A stretch of DNA of 49,144 bases from Streptomyces sp. WM6378 (GTDB taxonomy: Bacteria > Actinomycetota > Actinomycetes > Streptomycetales > Streptomycetaceae). Shown one piece after another: positions 34,457 through 43,718 of this stretch. The first letter of the stretch is position 1, and each line of letters opens with the position of its first letter. The stretch covers positions 1 through 49,144 of the forward strand of contig NZ_LGDD01000321.1 in NCBI RefSeq assembly GCF_001279695.1, in the 5' to 3' direction. The translations under genes and the position numbers were made by a program. Under the pieces are notes generated by a model, which was not told the DNA's origin, did not search any database, and worked only from the letters and a program-made list of their open reading frames with translations.

Positions 34457-34726
34457 ATGAACCGCAGTGGCGTGGTAGCCACGTTGGCCGACCGCGCCGA
34501 GGTGACCCGCAAGGACGCCGACGCCGTGCTGGCCGCTCTCGCCGAGACCGTCGCCAAGGGCGACGAGAAGGTCACCATCCCCGGCTTCCTGACCTTCGAG
34601 CGCACCCACCGCGCCGCGCGTACCGCTCGTCACCCGCAGGCCGGCGACCCGATCAACATCCCCGCCGGCTACAGCGTGAAGGTCTCCGCGGGCTCGAAGC
34701 TCAAGGAAGCCGCCAAGGGAAACTAG
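34457..34726 (+). CDS. HU-family nucleoid protein, HupA-like, with a four-residue deletion
   Basis: An 89-residue HU protein from ATG 34457. It follows actinobacterial HupA closely (NRSGVVATLADRAEVTRKDA, KVTIPGFLTFERTHRAARTA, INIPAGYSVKVSAGSKLKEA). Typical HupA is 93 residues, and the missing four fall in the second helix, where the usual GEIV-type segment after AETV is absent (here AETVAKGDEKV). HU binds and bends DNA as a dimer; the deletion lies at the dimer-forming helices, so dimerisation may be altered. It is presumably a second copy beside the normal core hupA. Confidence 0.88.
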   Translation: MNRSGVVATLADRAEVTRKDADAVLAALAETVAKGDEKVTIPGFLTFERTHRAARTARHPQAGDPINIPAGYSVKVSAGSKLKEAAKGN

Positions 34727-34859
34727 GCAGCCGTCGCGACCCCCGAAGGGCAGCCCGACCTGGTCGCCGATGACCTGACAGCGCGGGCATGGGAGCGTCG
34801 TCTCAGTGCCGTGGTCGTCCCGCAAGTGATCGTGCCGGTCTGCCCCCTCCTCCCGCGGG

Positions 34860-35249
34860 TTGGTCCCTGCGTTCCTCCACCAGGCAGGCGACAGCTTCCA
34901 CCTCACGTGGCCGCACGCAAGCAAGTACCACGTGGCCGTCGAGGAGTTCCACGACATCACGGCGGCCCGGGGCCAAGCCGCGTGCTTCGGCCCGTACGAC
35001 CACGGCAGCCGCCCCATCGCCGTAGGTATCAGCAACGGCTGCACGCCCGGAGACCTCGTCTTCGCCGCGGTGGAAAGCAACAGCGGACCCGCCCCCCACC
35101 TCACCTCCGGGTGGCAACGGCTGCCCCAACTCCAACTGTCCTCCTACCGGCTGACCGTCGCCTCCCACCGCGCCACCCACTCCGACGACTGCAGCCGCAC
35201 CGGCACGAGCAACGCCCAGTGGGAAACAGCCCTGGTCAGCCTCCGATAG
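34860..35249 (+). CDS. Hypothetical protein
   Basis: About 129 residues with strong third-position G/C bias, so probably real. TTG 34860 is the first start in frame; no better start is visible, and a 5' truncation is possible. Segments: KYHVAVEEFHDITAARGQA, YDHGSRPIAVGISNGCTPGD, and a Leu/Gln-rich centre, then DDCSRTGTSNAQWETALVSL. No family is recognised. Confidence 0.5.
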   Translation: MVPAFLHQAGDSFHLTWPHASKYHVAVEEFHDITAARGQAACFGPYDHGSRPIAVGISNGCTPGDLVFAAVESNSGPAPHLTSGWQRLPQLQLSSYRLTVASHRATHSDDCSRTGTSNAQWETALVSLR

Positions 35250-35339
35250 CCCTCTGGGGCACGACTCAGCACGTCATCAGCTTCCGAAGGCGGTGGACCG
35301 GCCTGGCGACCATTCGCGCGCTGCGTCCAGTGTGAGCAG

Positions 35340-35790
35340 CCGATCGTGGTTCCGCGTCAGCACAGGGTGCGGCGCGACGGGTTGCCCGAGCAGCTCACGC
35401 AACCGAGCGGATCGTCGTGGACGGCCGGACTCAGGAAGCAGGTGCCCAATGCCCAACCAGAGCTTGCCGAGCTCGGCGTGGACGGGGGGCCTTCACGAAG
35501 AGCCGGGACCGGGTACGCCCTTCGATCGGGCGGACTACACCCCCTGACAGCACGGCAGTTGGCGATCCGGTGGGACACCGCCGACACCTCACTCCAGGAG
35601 AATCTCGCGGCGGCGCGCGCACTTCCCGGAGGCCGGGACGCTGGCCGCACCGCGGCACGCCACCGCGCTCGACAAGCCGGTGGGTGCAGTGGCCTGACCA
35701 CCATCCGGCGCCCCAGCGGACTGGAGAAAGACCGGTACGCGCTGAGCGGCGAGCCAAGGAACTCGCCGCGATCGATGAGGACTGGAAGCC
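35340..35790 (+). pseudogene. Decayed helicase-associated repeat gene
   Basis: Scattered pieces of the HA protein appear in shifting frames: VVPRQH then TERIVVDGR, ELAELGVDG, WDTADTSLQENLAAARA, AAPRHATALDKPVG, then TTIRRPSGLEKD. The order differs from the intact gene (the last repeat comes before a middle one), so this is a rearranged, frameshifted relic. Confidence 0.7.
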
Positions 35791-35978
35791 TGCGGCGTCC
35801 GCGCGGGACGGTGAACCCCGGGGCCCCTGGGGCTGTCCCCACCCCCGATCCGGGCGGTCGCCCCATCGCGCTGCCCCGTATGTCCCGGACAGCATGGTGG
35901 CGGCGCAGGATGACGCGTCATCCCGAGTACGACGCGCGGCGCCGAACCATGACGGCACTCACCTCCGAGGACGCACAC

Positions 35979-37172
35979 ATGACCCGATACCGACGCGCGT
36001 TGGGCGGCCTGCTCGCACTGGTCGCGGTGGCCGGCGGCACAGCCTGCGCGCGCGGCGACGACACTTCGGCGTGGCAGAACGCCGCGCACGCCACCACCGA
36101 CGACGCCGCTGCCGACCACCCCCAGCTCCGCGTGCTCCTGCACCGGCTGACCACGAAGGACGGCGGTCCCGGTGCGCTCGTCGCACTGGGGAGCCGACCC
36201 GGCGGCGCGGTGCTGACCAGCGGCGTCGCGGACGTGAAGACCCACGCGCCGATGCGCGGGGACAGCCGGTTCCGGATCGGCAGCATGACCAAGCCTTTCG
36301 TGGCGACCGTGATCCTCCAACTGGTGGGCGAGGGCCGCGTCGTCCTCGACGCACCGGTGGAGCGCTACCTGCCCGGCGTCGTCCGCGGCCACGGAAACGA
36401 CGGACGCAGGATTACGATCCGTCAGCTCCTCCAGCACACCAGCGGCATCCCCGACTACTTGGACTACCTCAAGCCGGAGGACGTCCTCAACAACCCACTC
36501 GCGCACTACGACACCCGCGACCTCGTGAAGCTCGCGCTCGCCCACCCTCCGGCCTTCGAGCCCGGCACCGACTGGCGCTACTCCAACACGGGATACCTGC
36601 TGGCCGGCATGCTCATCGAGCAGGTGACCGGCCACCCGTACGGCGACGAGATCCGCCGACGTGTCATCGAACCGCTCGGCCTGCGTCAGACGTCCGTCCC
36701 GGACGACGCCCCGGAGATCCGCGGGCCGCACCCGCGCGGCTACGCCCGGCCGGCCAAGGATGCGCCACTCAAGGACATCACCGCACTCAACCCCACGCTC
36801 GCGGGCCCGAGCGGCTCCATGATCTCCAGCGGTGCCGACTTCAACCGCTTCCTGGACGCACTCCTGCGCGGCAAGCTGCTTGCCCCGGCCCAGCTCCACG
36901 AAATGATGCGGACCCGTCCGACCGGCGACCCGGGCGGCGGGGCCTACGGCCTCGGCCTGGAGAGCCACCCGCTGCCCTGCGGCGGCCTCGCCTGGGGGCA
37001 CGACGGCGGCATCCCCGGCTACCAGACCACGGGCGCCGGCACGGCCGACGGCAGGCAGGCCACAGCCATGGTGAACCTCTACCCGGGCACCACGGACGCC
37101 CAGAACGACGACCTGACATCCGCCGTCGAGACGGCACTCTGCGAGAGCCGCACTTCGAGCCCGCCGCTCTAG
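35979..37172 (+). CDS. Serine hydrolase / D-alanyl-D-alanine carboxypeptidase-like lipoprotein
   Basis: A 397-residue beta-lactamase-fold enzyme from ATG 35979 (GAGGA upstream). The signal peptide ends in a lipobox-like VAGGTACARG, so it is probably anchored outside the membrane. Motif I is S-x-x-K in GSMTKPF, motif II is YSNTGYL, and motif III is GHDGG. Class C/EstB-type enzymes of this kind hydrolyse D-Ala-D-Ala peptides or esters, and a wall-related role is likely. It stands alone. The IS1380 remnant starts four bases after its stop. Confidence 0.9.
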   Translation: MTRYRRALGGLLALVAVAGGTACARGDDTSAWQNAAHATTDDAAADHPQLRVLLHRLTTKDGGPGALVALGSRPGGAVLTSGVADVKTHAPMRGDSRFRIGSMTKPFVATVILQLVGEGRVVLDAPVERYLPGVVRGHGNDGRRITIRQLLQHTSGIPDYLDYLKPEDVLNNPLAHYDTRDLVKLALAHPPAFEPGTDWRYSNTGYLLAGMLIEQVTGHPYGDEIRRRVIEPLGLRQTSVPDDAPEIRGPHPRGYARPAKDAPLKDITALNPTLAGPSGSMISSGADFNRFLDALLRGKLLAPAQLHEMMRTRPTGDPGGGAYGLGLESHPLPCGGLAWGHDGGIPGYQTTGAGTADGRQATAMVNLYPGTTDAQNDDLTSAVETALCESRTSSPPL

Positions 37173-37176
37173 CAAC

Positions 37177-37583
37177 TTGCCCCTGAAGAAGTCCGGAGCT
37201 GTCGCGGATGTGGGCATGCTGCGGGCGGAGCCGGGTGTGTTCGGGCCGGTGGCTTCCGACCCGACGGTCTCCCGCCTGATCGATGCCCTGGCCGCGGCCG
37301 GGCCGAGAGCCCTTGAAACGATCACGACGGCGCGGGCCGAAGTCCTCAGGCGGGTATGGACGTTGGCCGGGGCGGCGGCGCCCGATGCCGACGGACACGT
37401 GGTCGTGGACATCGACGGGGTGCTCGTGCTGGCCCGCTCCGAGAAGCAGGACGCCGCTGCGACCTGGAAGAAGAGGTTCGGGCATGATCCGCTGATGGCC
37501 TTCGTCGACCACGGAGCGGGCGGCACCGGCGAGCCGGTGGCGGGCCTGCTGCGGCACGGGAATGCGGGCAGCAACACCGCCGC
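37177..37583 (+). pseudogene. IS1380-family transposase N-terminal remnant
   Basis: The frame matches the N-terminal portion of IS1380 transposases: DVGMLRAEPGVFGPVASDPT, the first catalytic Asp in HVVVDIDGVLVLARSEKQDA, then TWKKRFGHDPLMAFVDHGAG and LLRHGNAGSNTAA. Similarity stops at 37583 and the remaining two-thirds of the gene is missing. Confidence 0.8.
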
Positions 37584-37946
37584 GGGATCCGGACTGCCGC
37601 AGGCCAGTACTCCAGTCCAGCACACCGCACTGACACTCGGGGCCGGTACAGCGATCCTCAACTCGCCTTCGGGCAACCGGTGGCGACTGTTCACGCAACT
37701 ACCGAGGGGCGATCCTCGGCCTTGATCTGGTGAGCCGCAGACATCGGTGCGGCAGGGTCTTCGGTGATCGTAAACTGGGCTATGAGCGGAGAGAGTTCGT
37801 GGAGACACGGATGTGGGCGGCGCTGGTCGGCTCGGTGAAGAGCGCGTACACGGCAGGCCTCGGCCAGGGGGCAGTGCCACGCCCGGTTTATCATGCCGCT
37901 GGTACGCGGCGAGCTCGTCGGCCTGATCTGAATCCGCCCGATCAAG
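37584..37946. other. No supported gene
   Basis: Sequence between the IS1380 break and the next gene. A frame reading MPLVRGELVGLI, an in-frame TGA, then IRPIKVGEDALNG joins the following gene, hinting that its real N-terminus lay here and was broken. Confidence 0.35.
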
Positions 37947-38372
37947 GTGGGCGAGGACGCACTCAACGGGATCGCGGAACTCTCGAACGTCGCCGCGGCC
38001 GCGAGCGCGGACGAGGTCGTCCTGGCGCGGGAGGCCCATGACATGGCGACCGCCTGTGAGCTGCCGGTCGTCGGCCCGGCGCCGTGCCTGAACATGGTGC
38101 GCGCCACCACGGCCGGGCACGAGCTGCACCGGTTCCCGTACGACGAGGAGCTCCTGGCTCGCAGCCCTGAGGGTTGGGCATCGGTGGCTCCCGACTGGAA
38201 GCTGGACCCACCGCCGCAGCCCGGCGGCGAGCTGGTGCCGCCCATCCAGGTCGCGGTGAACTCCGCCTTCACCCCGCTCGAGCTCAACCACCTGGAACCG
38301 TTCGGTGTCACGGTCGTCCTGATGGAAGAGCAGGGCTACAGCGTCCGGCTGACCGAAGCGTCCGCCCGCTGA
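37947..38372 (+). CDS. Hypothetical protein, possibly 5' truncated
   Basis: About 141 residues from GTG 37947. The text reads as genuine protein: GIAELSNVAAAASADEVVLA, ATACELPVVGPAPCLNMVRA, ELLARSPEGWASVAPDWKLD, ending LMEEQGYSVRLTEASAR. No family is recognised. A stop codon just upstream interrupts a frame that continues the same protein-like sequence, so the original gene may have been longer. Confidence 0.45.
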   Translation: MGEDALNGIAELSNVAAAASADEVVLAREAHDMATACELPVVGPAPCLNMVRATTAGHELHRFPYDEELLARSPEGWASVAPDWKLDPPPQPGGELVPPIQVAVNSAFTPLELNHLEPFGVTVVLMEEQGYSVRLTEASAR

Positions 38373-38599
38373 TCGGCTGTCGTGATGGCCCGGAGTCTGG
38401 ATGATGCTGCACCCGACCGGGTATGGGCGGCTGACGAGCAGTTCCCCGTCGTGAGCGACAACAGCGGCAACTCGGTGCTGGCTGCGCGAGACCAACTCGC
38501 CCGACGGTGCTGGCTGAATCGTATCGAGCGCGGCGCCCAGGCGTTCGCCGTCCTCTCCCTGGTGGCCGTCGTCAGCCGAAGACCGGTGATCAACGCTCT

Positions 38600-38735
38600 C
38601 ACCTGTGCGGATGATTTATCGGCACCCTCAATAGGGATTGGGTGGTGTCGTTTGACGTTGCCGGCGGTCGTGATGACGTGCAGCGTGGTGCCCTTGCCCA
38701 GATCAGCTGGTGCTTGCTGTCCGTATTCCGCCGGT
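38600..38735 (-). pseudogene. IS5-type transposase fragment
   Basis: About 45 codons in two frames: NTDSKHQLI, then LGKGTTLHVITTAGNV. This is the block containing the second catalytic region of some IS5-family transposases (SKHHLICDGRGTPL...TTAANV). Nothing else of the element is visible. The sequence 38373-38599 holds no gene I can support. Confidence 0.45.
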
Positions 38736-38872
38736 CGACCGGCGACGGACCGGTCGCGGCTCCTCCTCTTTCGCGCGCACGTGGGAGCGGTCCGCGCACC
38801 CGCGGGTCGTTGGCGGTCGGTGCGCGCCCCGAAGGCGCGATGTCCTTCGGGGCGCGCCGCAGGGGTTCCGGT

Positions 38873-39628
38873 TCAGGCGTTGTAGCCACCGTGGGCGTCT
38901 AGCACCGCGCCCGTGACGTACGACGCGGCGGGGCTCGCCAGAAAGGCGATCGCCGCGGCGATTTCTTCGGGGTGACCCATGCGTTGCAAAGACAGCGAGC
39001 CGACCAGGGCCTTGAGGGTCTCGGGGTCCGGCCCTTCCATGCCGCCCTCCATGAGTCCGGCCTCCACGACGTTGGCCGTGATGTTGCGGGGCCCGAGGTC
39101 CCGTGCGACCCCCATGGTGTACCTCTCGATGCCTGACTTGGTCGCCGAGTAGTCGGCAAGGCCCGGGGCGCCGACCCGGGAGCCCAGTCCGGAACTCACG
39201 GTGATGATGCGGCCGCCCGCGCGCAGTACCCGGGAGGCGGCCCGGATGACGGCGATCACGCCGAGGTAGTTGGTGGCGTGCATCCGGTCCAGTGCGGCGG
39301 TGTCGGCGTCCGGGTCGTCCACCGTGCGGCCCTGCTCCACCGAGATCGCCGCGTTGTTGACGAGGATGTCCAGGCCCCCGAAGTGCGCGACCACGTCGTT
39401 GATCAGCGCCGGCGCCCGGCTCATGTCCGCCTGGTCGGACTGGAAAGCGACAGCCTTCGCTCCCTTGCCGTGCACCTCGTCGACGACAGCCTGCGCCTGC
39501 TTCTGGGAGCTGACATAGGTGAAGGCGACGTCGGCGCCTTGCTCGGCCAGCAGTCGTACGGTCGCGGCGCCCAGTCCGCGCGACCCGCCGGTGACCAGGG
39601 CGACCTTGCCCGTGAGTGGCTTGCTCAT
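38873..39628 (-). CDS. Short-chain dehydrogenase/reductase (SDR)
   Basis: A 251-residue classical SDR from ATG 39628 with GAGGTGAGA upstream. The cofactor motif is TGGSRGLGAA, NNAAISVEQG follows, and the catalytic Ser and Tyr-x-x-x-Lys are in TVSSGLGSR and YSATKSGIERY. A conserved C-terminal ASPAASYVTGAVLDAHGG completes the fold. The Arg in the glycine motif favours NADP(H). It is divergent from an Rrf2 regulator, and palindromes in between point to direct control by that regulator. The substrate is unknown; such pairs often respond to electrophile or redox stress. Confidence 0.9.
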   Translation of the reverse strand: MSKPLTGKVALVTGGSRGLGAATVRLLAEQGADVAFTYVSSQKQAQAVVDEVHGKGAKAVAFQSDQADMSRAPALINDVVAHFGGLDILVNNAAISVEQGRTVDDPDADTAALDRMHATNYLGVIAVIRAASRVLRAGGRIITVSSGLGSRVGAPGLADYSATKSGIERYTMGVARDLGPRNITANVVEAGLMEGGMEGPDPETLKALVGSLSLQRMGHPEEIAAAIAFLASPAASYVTGAVLDAHGGYNA

Positions 39629-39665
39629 TCTTCTCACCTCGTTGATTGACCCTTCCCGACGGTTG

Positions 39666-39727
39666 CAACAATAATTGTTACGACAGCTTGTCGCAACCTT
39701 CGCTGTTACGACTGCGCCGTCGTAACA
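39666..39727. promoter_or_regulatory. Two palindromic operators between SDR and Rrf2 genes
   Basis: AACAAT-A-ATTGTT at 39666-39678, and TGTTACGAC (39704-39712) with its exact complement GTCGTAACA (39719-39727) six bases later. A related TTGTCGCAAC lies between. They occupy an A/T-rich divergent promoter region and are the likely binding sites of the Rrf2 protein. Confidence 0.7.
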
Positions 39728-39755
39728 TAAAGCGTTGCGGCCGAGAAGAGGGTTC

Positions 39756-40190
39756 ATGAGTGCGAACAGCAGGTTGACCATTGCCGCCCACGCGCTGGCC
39801 TGGATCGGCCTCTACCAGCGCCAGGGCCATGAGGTCGCCACCTCCGAGCAGATCGCGACCAGCGCGAACACCAACCCCGTGGTGATCAGGCGGCTGCTCG
39901 GCGAGCTGCGCAGGGCCGGGCTCGTGGAGTCCCGGCGGGGCGTGGGTGCGGGCTGGTCGCTGGCGCGCGAACTGGGGTCGATGACCTTGCTCGACGTGTA
40001 CGAGGCAGTGGAACCCGGCCCGCTGTTCGCGATGCACCGCACCACCCCGGACCAGGGATGTGTGGTGGGTTACGGCATCCAGCCGGCGATGCAGGGCATC
40101 TACGAGGGCATCGAGAAGACCCTGAGACACGAGCTGGCCCGCGTCACACTCGAGAACGTACTCCAGGACGTACTCGCGGCACCTCGCTAG
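39756..40190 (+). CDS. Rrf2-family transcriptional regulator
   Basis: A 144-residue Rrf2 protein from ATG 39756. The winged helix-turn-helix is at residues 5-65 (LTIAAHALAWIGLYQRQGHE, ATSEQIATSANTNPVVIRRL, LGELRRAGLVESRRGVGAG). The C-terminal half (MTLLDVYEAVEPGPLF, then QPAMQGIYEGIEKTL) is the dimerisation region. There is a single Cys (QGCVVG) and not the three-Cys set of iron-sulfur members, so it is more like YwnA-type regulators. It probably represses the divergent SDR gene. Confidence 0.88.
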   Translation: MSANSRLTIAAHALAWIGLYQRQGHEVATSEQIATSANTNPVVIRRLLGELRRAGLVESRRGVGAGWSLARELGSMTLLDVYEAVEPGPLFAMHRTTPDQGCVVGYGIQPAMQGIYEGIEKTLRHELARVTLENVLQDVLAAPR

Positions 40191-40291
40191 CCTCCCCGTT
40201 ACGCTCTGACATCACCAAGATCCCCATCCATACCTAGGCCAGTGAACAGCTCGGCAACCAGTCACGCCAAAGACCTTGCAGTAGTCAGACC

Positions 40292-40739
40292 GTGTCCTGC
40301 GAGCTTGTCCTCGCCGGCGGATGGACGGCTGTGGTCTTCGGGGTCCTGGTGCCGCGGCTGCTGCTGTACCTGCGGAGCTCGCCTGGCTAGGCCTGATCAA
40401 CGAGCACACCTGGTTCGGCCCTGAGGCCCGCACCGGCACGCCAGCCTGGGTGGAGGCCGGCCGCTGCCTGCGCCTGTACCCGCACAACCGCGCCCTGGCC
40501 CTGCTCGCGCCGCGACCTGGCTGCCGTACGGCGACCTGCACCACTACGCCCGCTCCGCTCACCCGGCAATCCGCCGGAACTATCTGCCCGCCCTCGAACG
40601 GCACTTGGCTGAGCCGCACTTCACGCCCGGCGCGCTGCTGCTCGGTTCCGGCTCGGTGGCCCGCCGCCACCTACACGCCCTCGCCGCCACCTCCGCGCCG
40701 CACCCGGCCTACAGGACCGCCGCCGCTCCCCGGCGCTGA
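40292..40739 (+). pseudogene. Hypothetical protein with several frameshifts
   Basis: Protein-like sequence continues across three frames: LAGGWTAVVFGVLVPRLLLY (a membrane-like segment, ending at a stop near 40390), AELAWLGLINEHTWFGPEAR, and ATWLPYGDLHHYARSAHPAI to the stop at 40739. A single gene of about 150 codons broken at two points explains this best. Confidence 0.45.
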
Positions 40740-40873
40740 ACGGGTGTCCCGGTCACCGGTGCGGCGGCTTCGGTCCGCCTCCGCCCGCCGGTCCCCGCCC
40801 CGGTCCCACCGCGTGGGGCATCCAGTTCGGTGTCCGGGGTGACCGGCGCGGTCCAGCTGGCGATAATCGGGGC

Positions 40874-41242
40874 ATGGCTGTCACGTCCTCCCGTTTCCCG
40901 GTGCCCAATGCCGGCGAGATCCTGCGCGGCCGCTATATCCGGCGGCTGCCCGCCCGGCTGGAGGACCTGCAAGGTCCCGCGCACGGCATGGTCGACCTGC
41001 CGCTGCACGTGGTCTGGTCGGGCCGGCGCTCCTTCGATGTGGACGCCCTGCGCCCGCGGATGGGCCTGTACCGGACCGTCCTCGCCGAGGGACAGCAGCA
41101 GGACGTGGTCAACTTCCTGAACCGGGACCTGCTCATCGCCCAGTGGCCGGTGCTGCGGACCCTGATCAGCCGCCTGGTCCGTGACGTGTGGGAGGACGCC
41201 TTCCCCGAGCTGACCACCACCCGGACCGCGACCGCTGCATGA
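40874..41242 (+). CDS. Conserved hypothetical partner of the AbiEii-like gene
   Basis: A 122-residue protein from ATG 40874. It has an N-terminal RGRYIRRLPARLEDLQGPAH segment and a helical end (DVVNFLNRDLLIAQWPVLRT, LISRLVRDVWEDAFPEL). The stop overlaps the ATG of the nucleotidyltransferase-like gene (ATGA), a layout typical of toxin-antitoxin pairs. In AbiE systems the upstream gene is the antitoxin, but this protein lacks a visible AbiEi winged helix, so calling it an antitoxin is only inference. Confidence 0.6.
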   Translation: MAVTSSRFPVPNAGEILRGRYIRRLPARLEDLQGPAHGMVDLPLHVVWSGRRSFDVDALRPRMGLYRTVLAEGQQQDVVNFLNRDLLIAQWPVLRTLISRLVRDVWEDAFPELTTTRTATAA

Positions 41243-41924
41243 ACCTGAACGACCTGCACCGCCGCCTGCTGGCCGACCTGCTCGACATCGGCACCCCCTA
41301 CCCTCTGGTCGTCACCGGCGGCTACGCCGTCCAAGCCCACGGTCTCGTCGAACGCCTGAGCCAGGACCTCGATGTCGCCACGGAGAATCCCGCCCCCATG
41401 GACGAGATCATCCACACGGTCAGCGCGGGCCTCACCGAACGCGGCTGGGCCGTACGGCAGATCGAAACCGACCCGCTGTCGGGCCGGCTCATCGTCAGCG
41501 ACCCGAACACCGGCGAGGAGTGCGAGGTCGACGTCCTCAAAGAAGCCTTCTGGGCGCCGCCCGCCACCACCGAGTACGGCCCGGTCCTCTCGACGACGTG
41601 ATCGGGACCAAAGTCCGGGCCCTGGCCGACCGAAGCGCCGTCCACGACCTCATCGACGTCCACGCCGCCTCCCGGCAGCACACCACCGCCGACCTCGAAA
41701 CCCTCGGCCGCCGCCACGCCCGCACCGAGTTCAACCTCCACGAACTGCGCGACCACCTCGCCGGCGCCGAATGGTGGGACGACCAGGCCTTCTACGACTA
41801 CGGCCTCACCCCGAGCCAACTCGCAGACCTGCGCACCCGGGCCAACGCCTGGGCAACCGACCTCGACACCCGCCTGCACACCGAAGACGGCATCGACCTC
41901 GACTTCGGCTTCGACGACGAATAG
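41239..41924 (+). pseudogene. AbiEii/AbiGii-type nucleotidyltransferase, frameshifted
   Basis: ATG 41239 begins an AbiEii-like protein. VVTGGYAVQAHGLVERLSQD contains the nucleotidyltransferase GG motif, followed by the acidic pair in QDLDVA. Sense coding ends at a TGA at 41599-41601 in this frame, but continues in the next frame from about 41585 (PLDDVIGTKVRALADRSAVH, then DLIDVHAASRQ) to 41924. One base change would restore a protein of about 228 residues. Family toxins transfer nucleotides to tRNA. Here the toxin appears inactivated unless the shift is a sequencing error. Confidence 0.65.
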
Positions 41925-42058
41925 GTCGGCATAGAGCCCTGCCTGTTCTGAAGAATCACACGCCAGCACCAGCGCACCGTCGCCCCTGCCGAAAACCTCA
42001 TCCGCCCCGCTCAGGCCGCATGTTTGTACTCGTGGAGGAGGCCGCCGAGTCGGTCGGT

Positions 42059-43120
42059 TCACATACGTCGAGGTGAGCGATTTGATTCAGGCCTGTCGAT
42101 TGGCTCGGCATGGGCGAAGAGAAGGCGGGCGGTCGTAATGCCCTGGTGGGGCCTGTGGTCGTTGTAGAACTCCTCGAACTGGCGTAGCGCGTGCAGGAGG
42201 TGGCGCTGGTCCCAGATGAGCGTGCGGTCCAACAGCTCCCGGCGGCAGGTCTGCACCCAGTGCTCCATAAGGGAGTTCATACGCGGCATGCAGATCCCGC
42301 TGAGCACGACCTGGATCCCCGCGTCGACGGGGACGGTGTCGAACAGTTCGGGAAACTTCCCGTCCCGGTCACGGACTATGCAGCGCGCCCGGCAGCCAGC
42401 GTCCTCAAGGACCATGACGAGGTTCTTCGCGGCCTGCGCTACCCAGGACGCGGTCGGATGCGCGGTGGCGCCGAGGATCCGGATGCGACAGTTGGCGTGC
42501 TCGATGACGGCGAATACGTGAAGCCGCGCTCCGGTCACGGGTGACCGTTTCGAGGAAGTCGCAGGCCAACAGGGCGTCGGCCTGGGAGCGCAAGAAGTCG
42601 GCCCACGTGTTGGAGCTCCGTTCGGGCGCGGGGTCGATCCCGGCCTCCTTGAGGATCTCCCCCACCGTGGAAGCGGCCACGTTGATCCCGAGCACGGGCA
42701 ATTCGCTGTGCACCCTCCGTAGCCCCGCGTGGGATTCTCTCGAGTCAGGCGTAGCACCAGGACGCGGATGGCGTGCACGGTGCGTGGGCGGCCAGAGCGC
42801 TTCGGCCGGGAACAGGACGCGTGGTGACGAGCGGCCAGGCTGCGGTGCCATCGCAGCACCGTGTCGGGGTGCACAAGCAACCGCAGTCGACGCAGGCATC
42901 GCGCGGAAGCGGGTGCAGCAATGCCGTAAGGAACGCCCGATCGCTCGGCCCGAACCGCGGCCTGTCCCCGCCCAGTTGCCGCTCCAGCACCGTAATCCGA
43001 TGACGCAGCGCCAGGATTTCCACGTGCTTGCCCCGGTCACTTATGGGCAGCAAGCGCAGCACGGCAAACGCGTTCGTCACACCCAGGTAGGCCAGTCGCA
43101 GCAGCACGATCGATCGTGTT
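42059..43120 (-). pseudogene. Integrase-core transposase, multiply frameshifted
   Basis: A full-length but broken rve-type transposase. The N-terminal part is in one frame (VEILALRHRITVLERQLGGD), then LVHPDTVLRWHRSLAARHH, then VHSELPVLGINVAASTVGEI in another frame. The catalytic C-terminal half returns to the first frame: HVFAVIEHANCRIRILGATA, IVRDRDGKFPELFD, MPRMNSLMEHWVQTCRREL, LIWDQRHLLHALRQFEEFYN, HRPHQGI. The catalytic Asp residues are present, but at least three shifts destroy the gene. Confidence 0.75.
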
Positions 43121-43718
43121 CCCGCAGTTCTCGGCACACGCGCCAGAGCGCCATCTCCAGCGACCACCACCAAGATCCCATACGCCGTGCACGGCGCTTC
43201 CCACCAGGGCGGACGAGGTTTTCGGCAAGGGCAGTCGCCGCCTCGGTAGAGGGGCGTGGCGGTGTCTGGAGTTGACGCCGGTACGCGGCTGCCGCGTCCA
43301 AGGCAGTGCTGCAGCCGTAGCGATGCCGGCGGTGCCACATTGACCGTTCAGGTCGAACGCAAGTGAACCGTCACAAGGAGGCATCCGGGTCCACCGGCTG
43401 ACGAACCCGCGCCGACGAACGACGCGCACCGGCACACCGCCCGACGCCGCCCACGCCGACCCCGGCGCGGGCGGCGTCGGCATTTCAGGCGGCCTGATGA
43501 AGGCGGGCGTCGGCGGGCGTCGGCGGCCGCACGGGCCGCGTGCCGAAGAAGCAAGGCTCGATTCAGGGCAGCTCCAGTCCCGGCCCGCGCCTTCGCGCCG
43601 TGCACACGCTTTCCCCACATGCGCACCATCCATATGGAGCGCAGCAATGGAATCCCGGCCACAAGGGATCGTTCCGGCCACCCTTCTTTGCGCCGACATT
43701 AACTGTCCGCGATCACGG
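43121..43718. other. Gene-free stretch upstream of the cyclodipeptide operon
   Basis: No gene found. It contains a GC hairpin at about 43444-43478 (CGACGCCGCCC pairing with GGGCGGCGTCG) that may be a terminator, and a small direct repeat of GGGCGTCGGC near 43503-43525. Confidence 0.45.

Noticed and set aside
35589..38495. A 968-codon minus-strand open frame
   Set aside because: It runs antisense to the serine hydrolase and IS1380 remnant and has no domain-like sequence.
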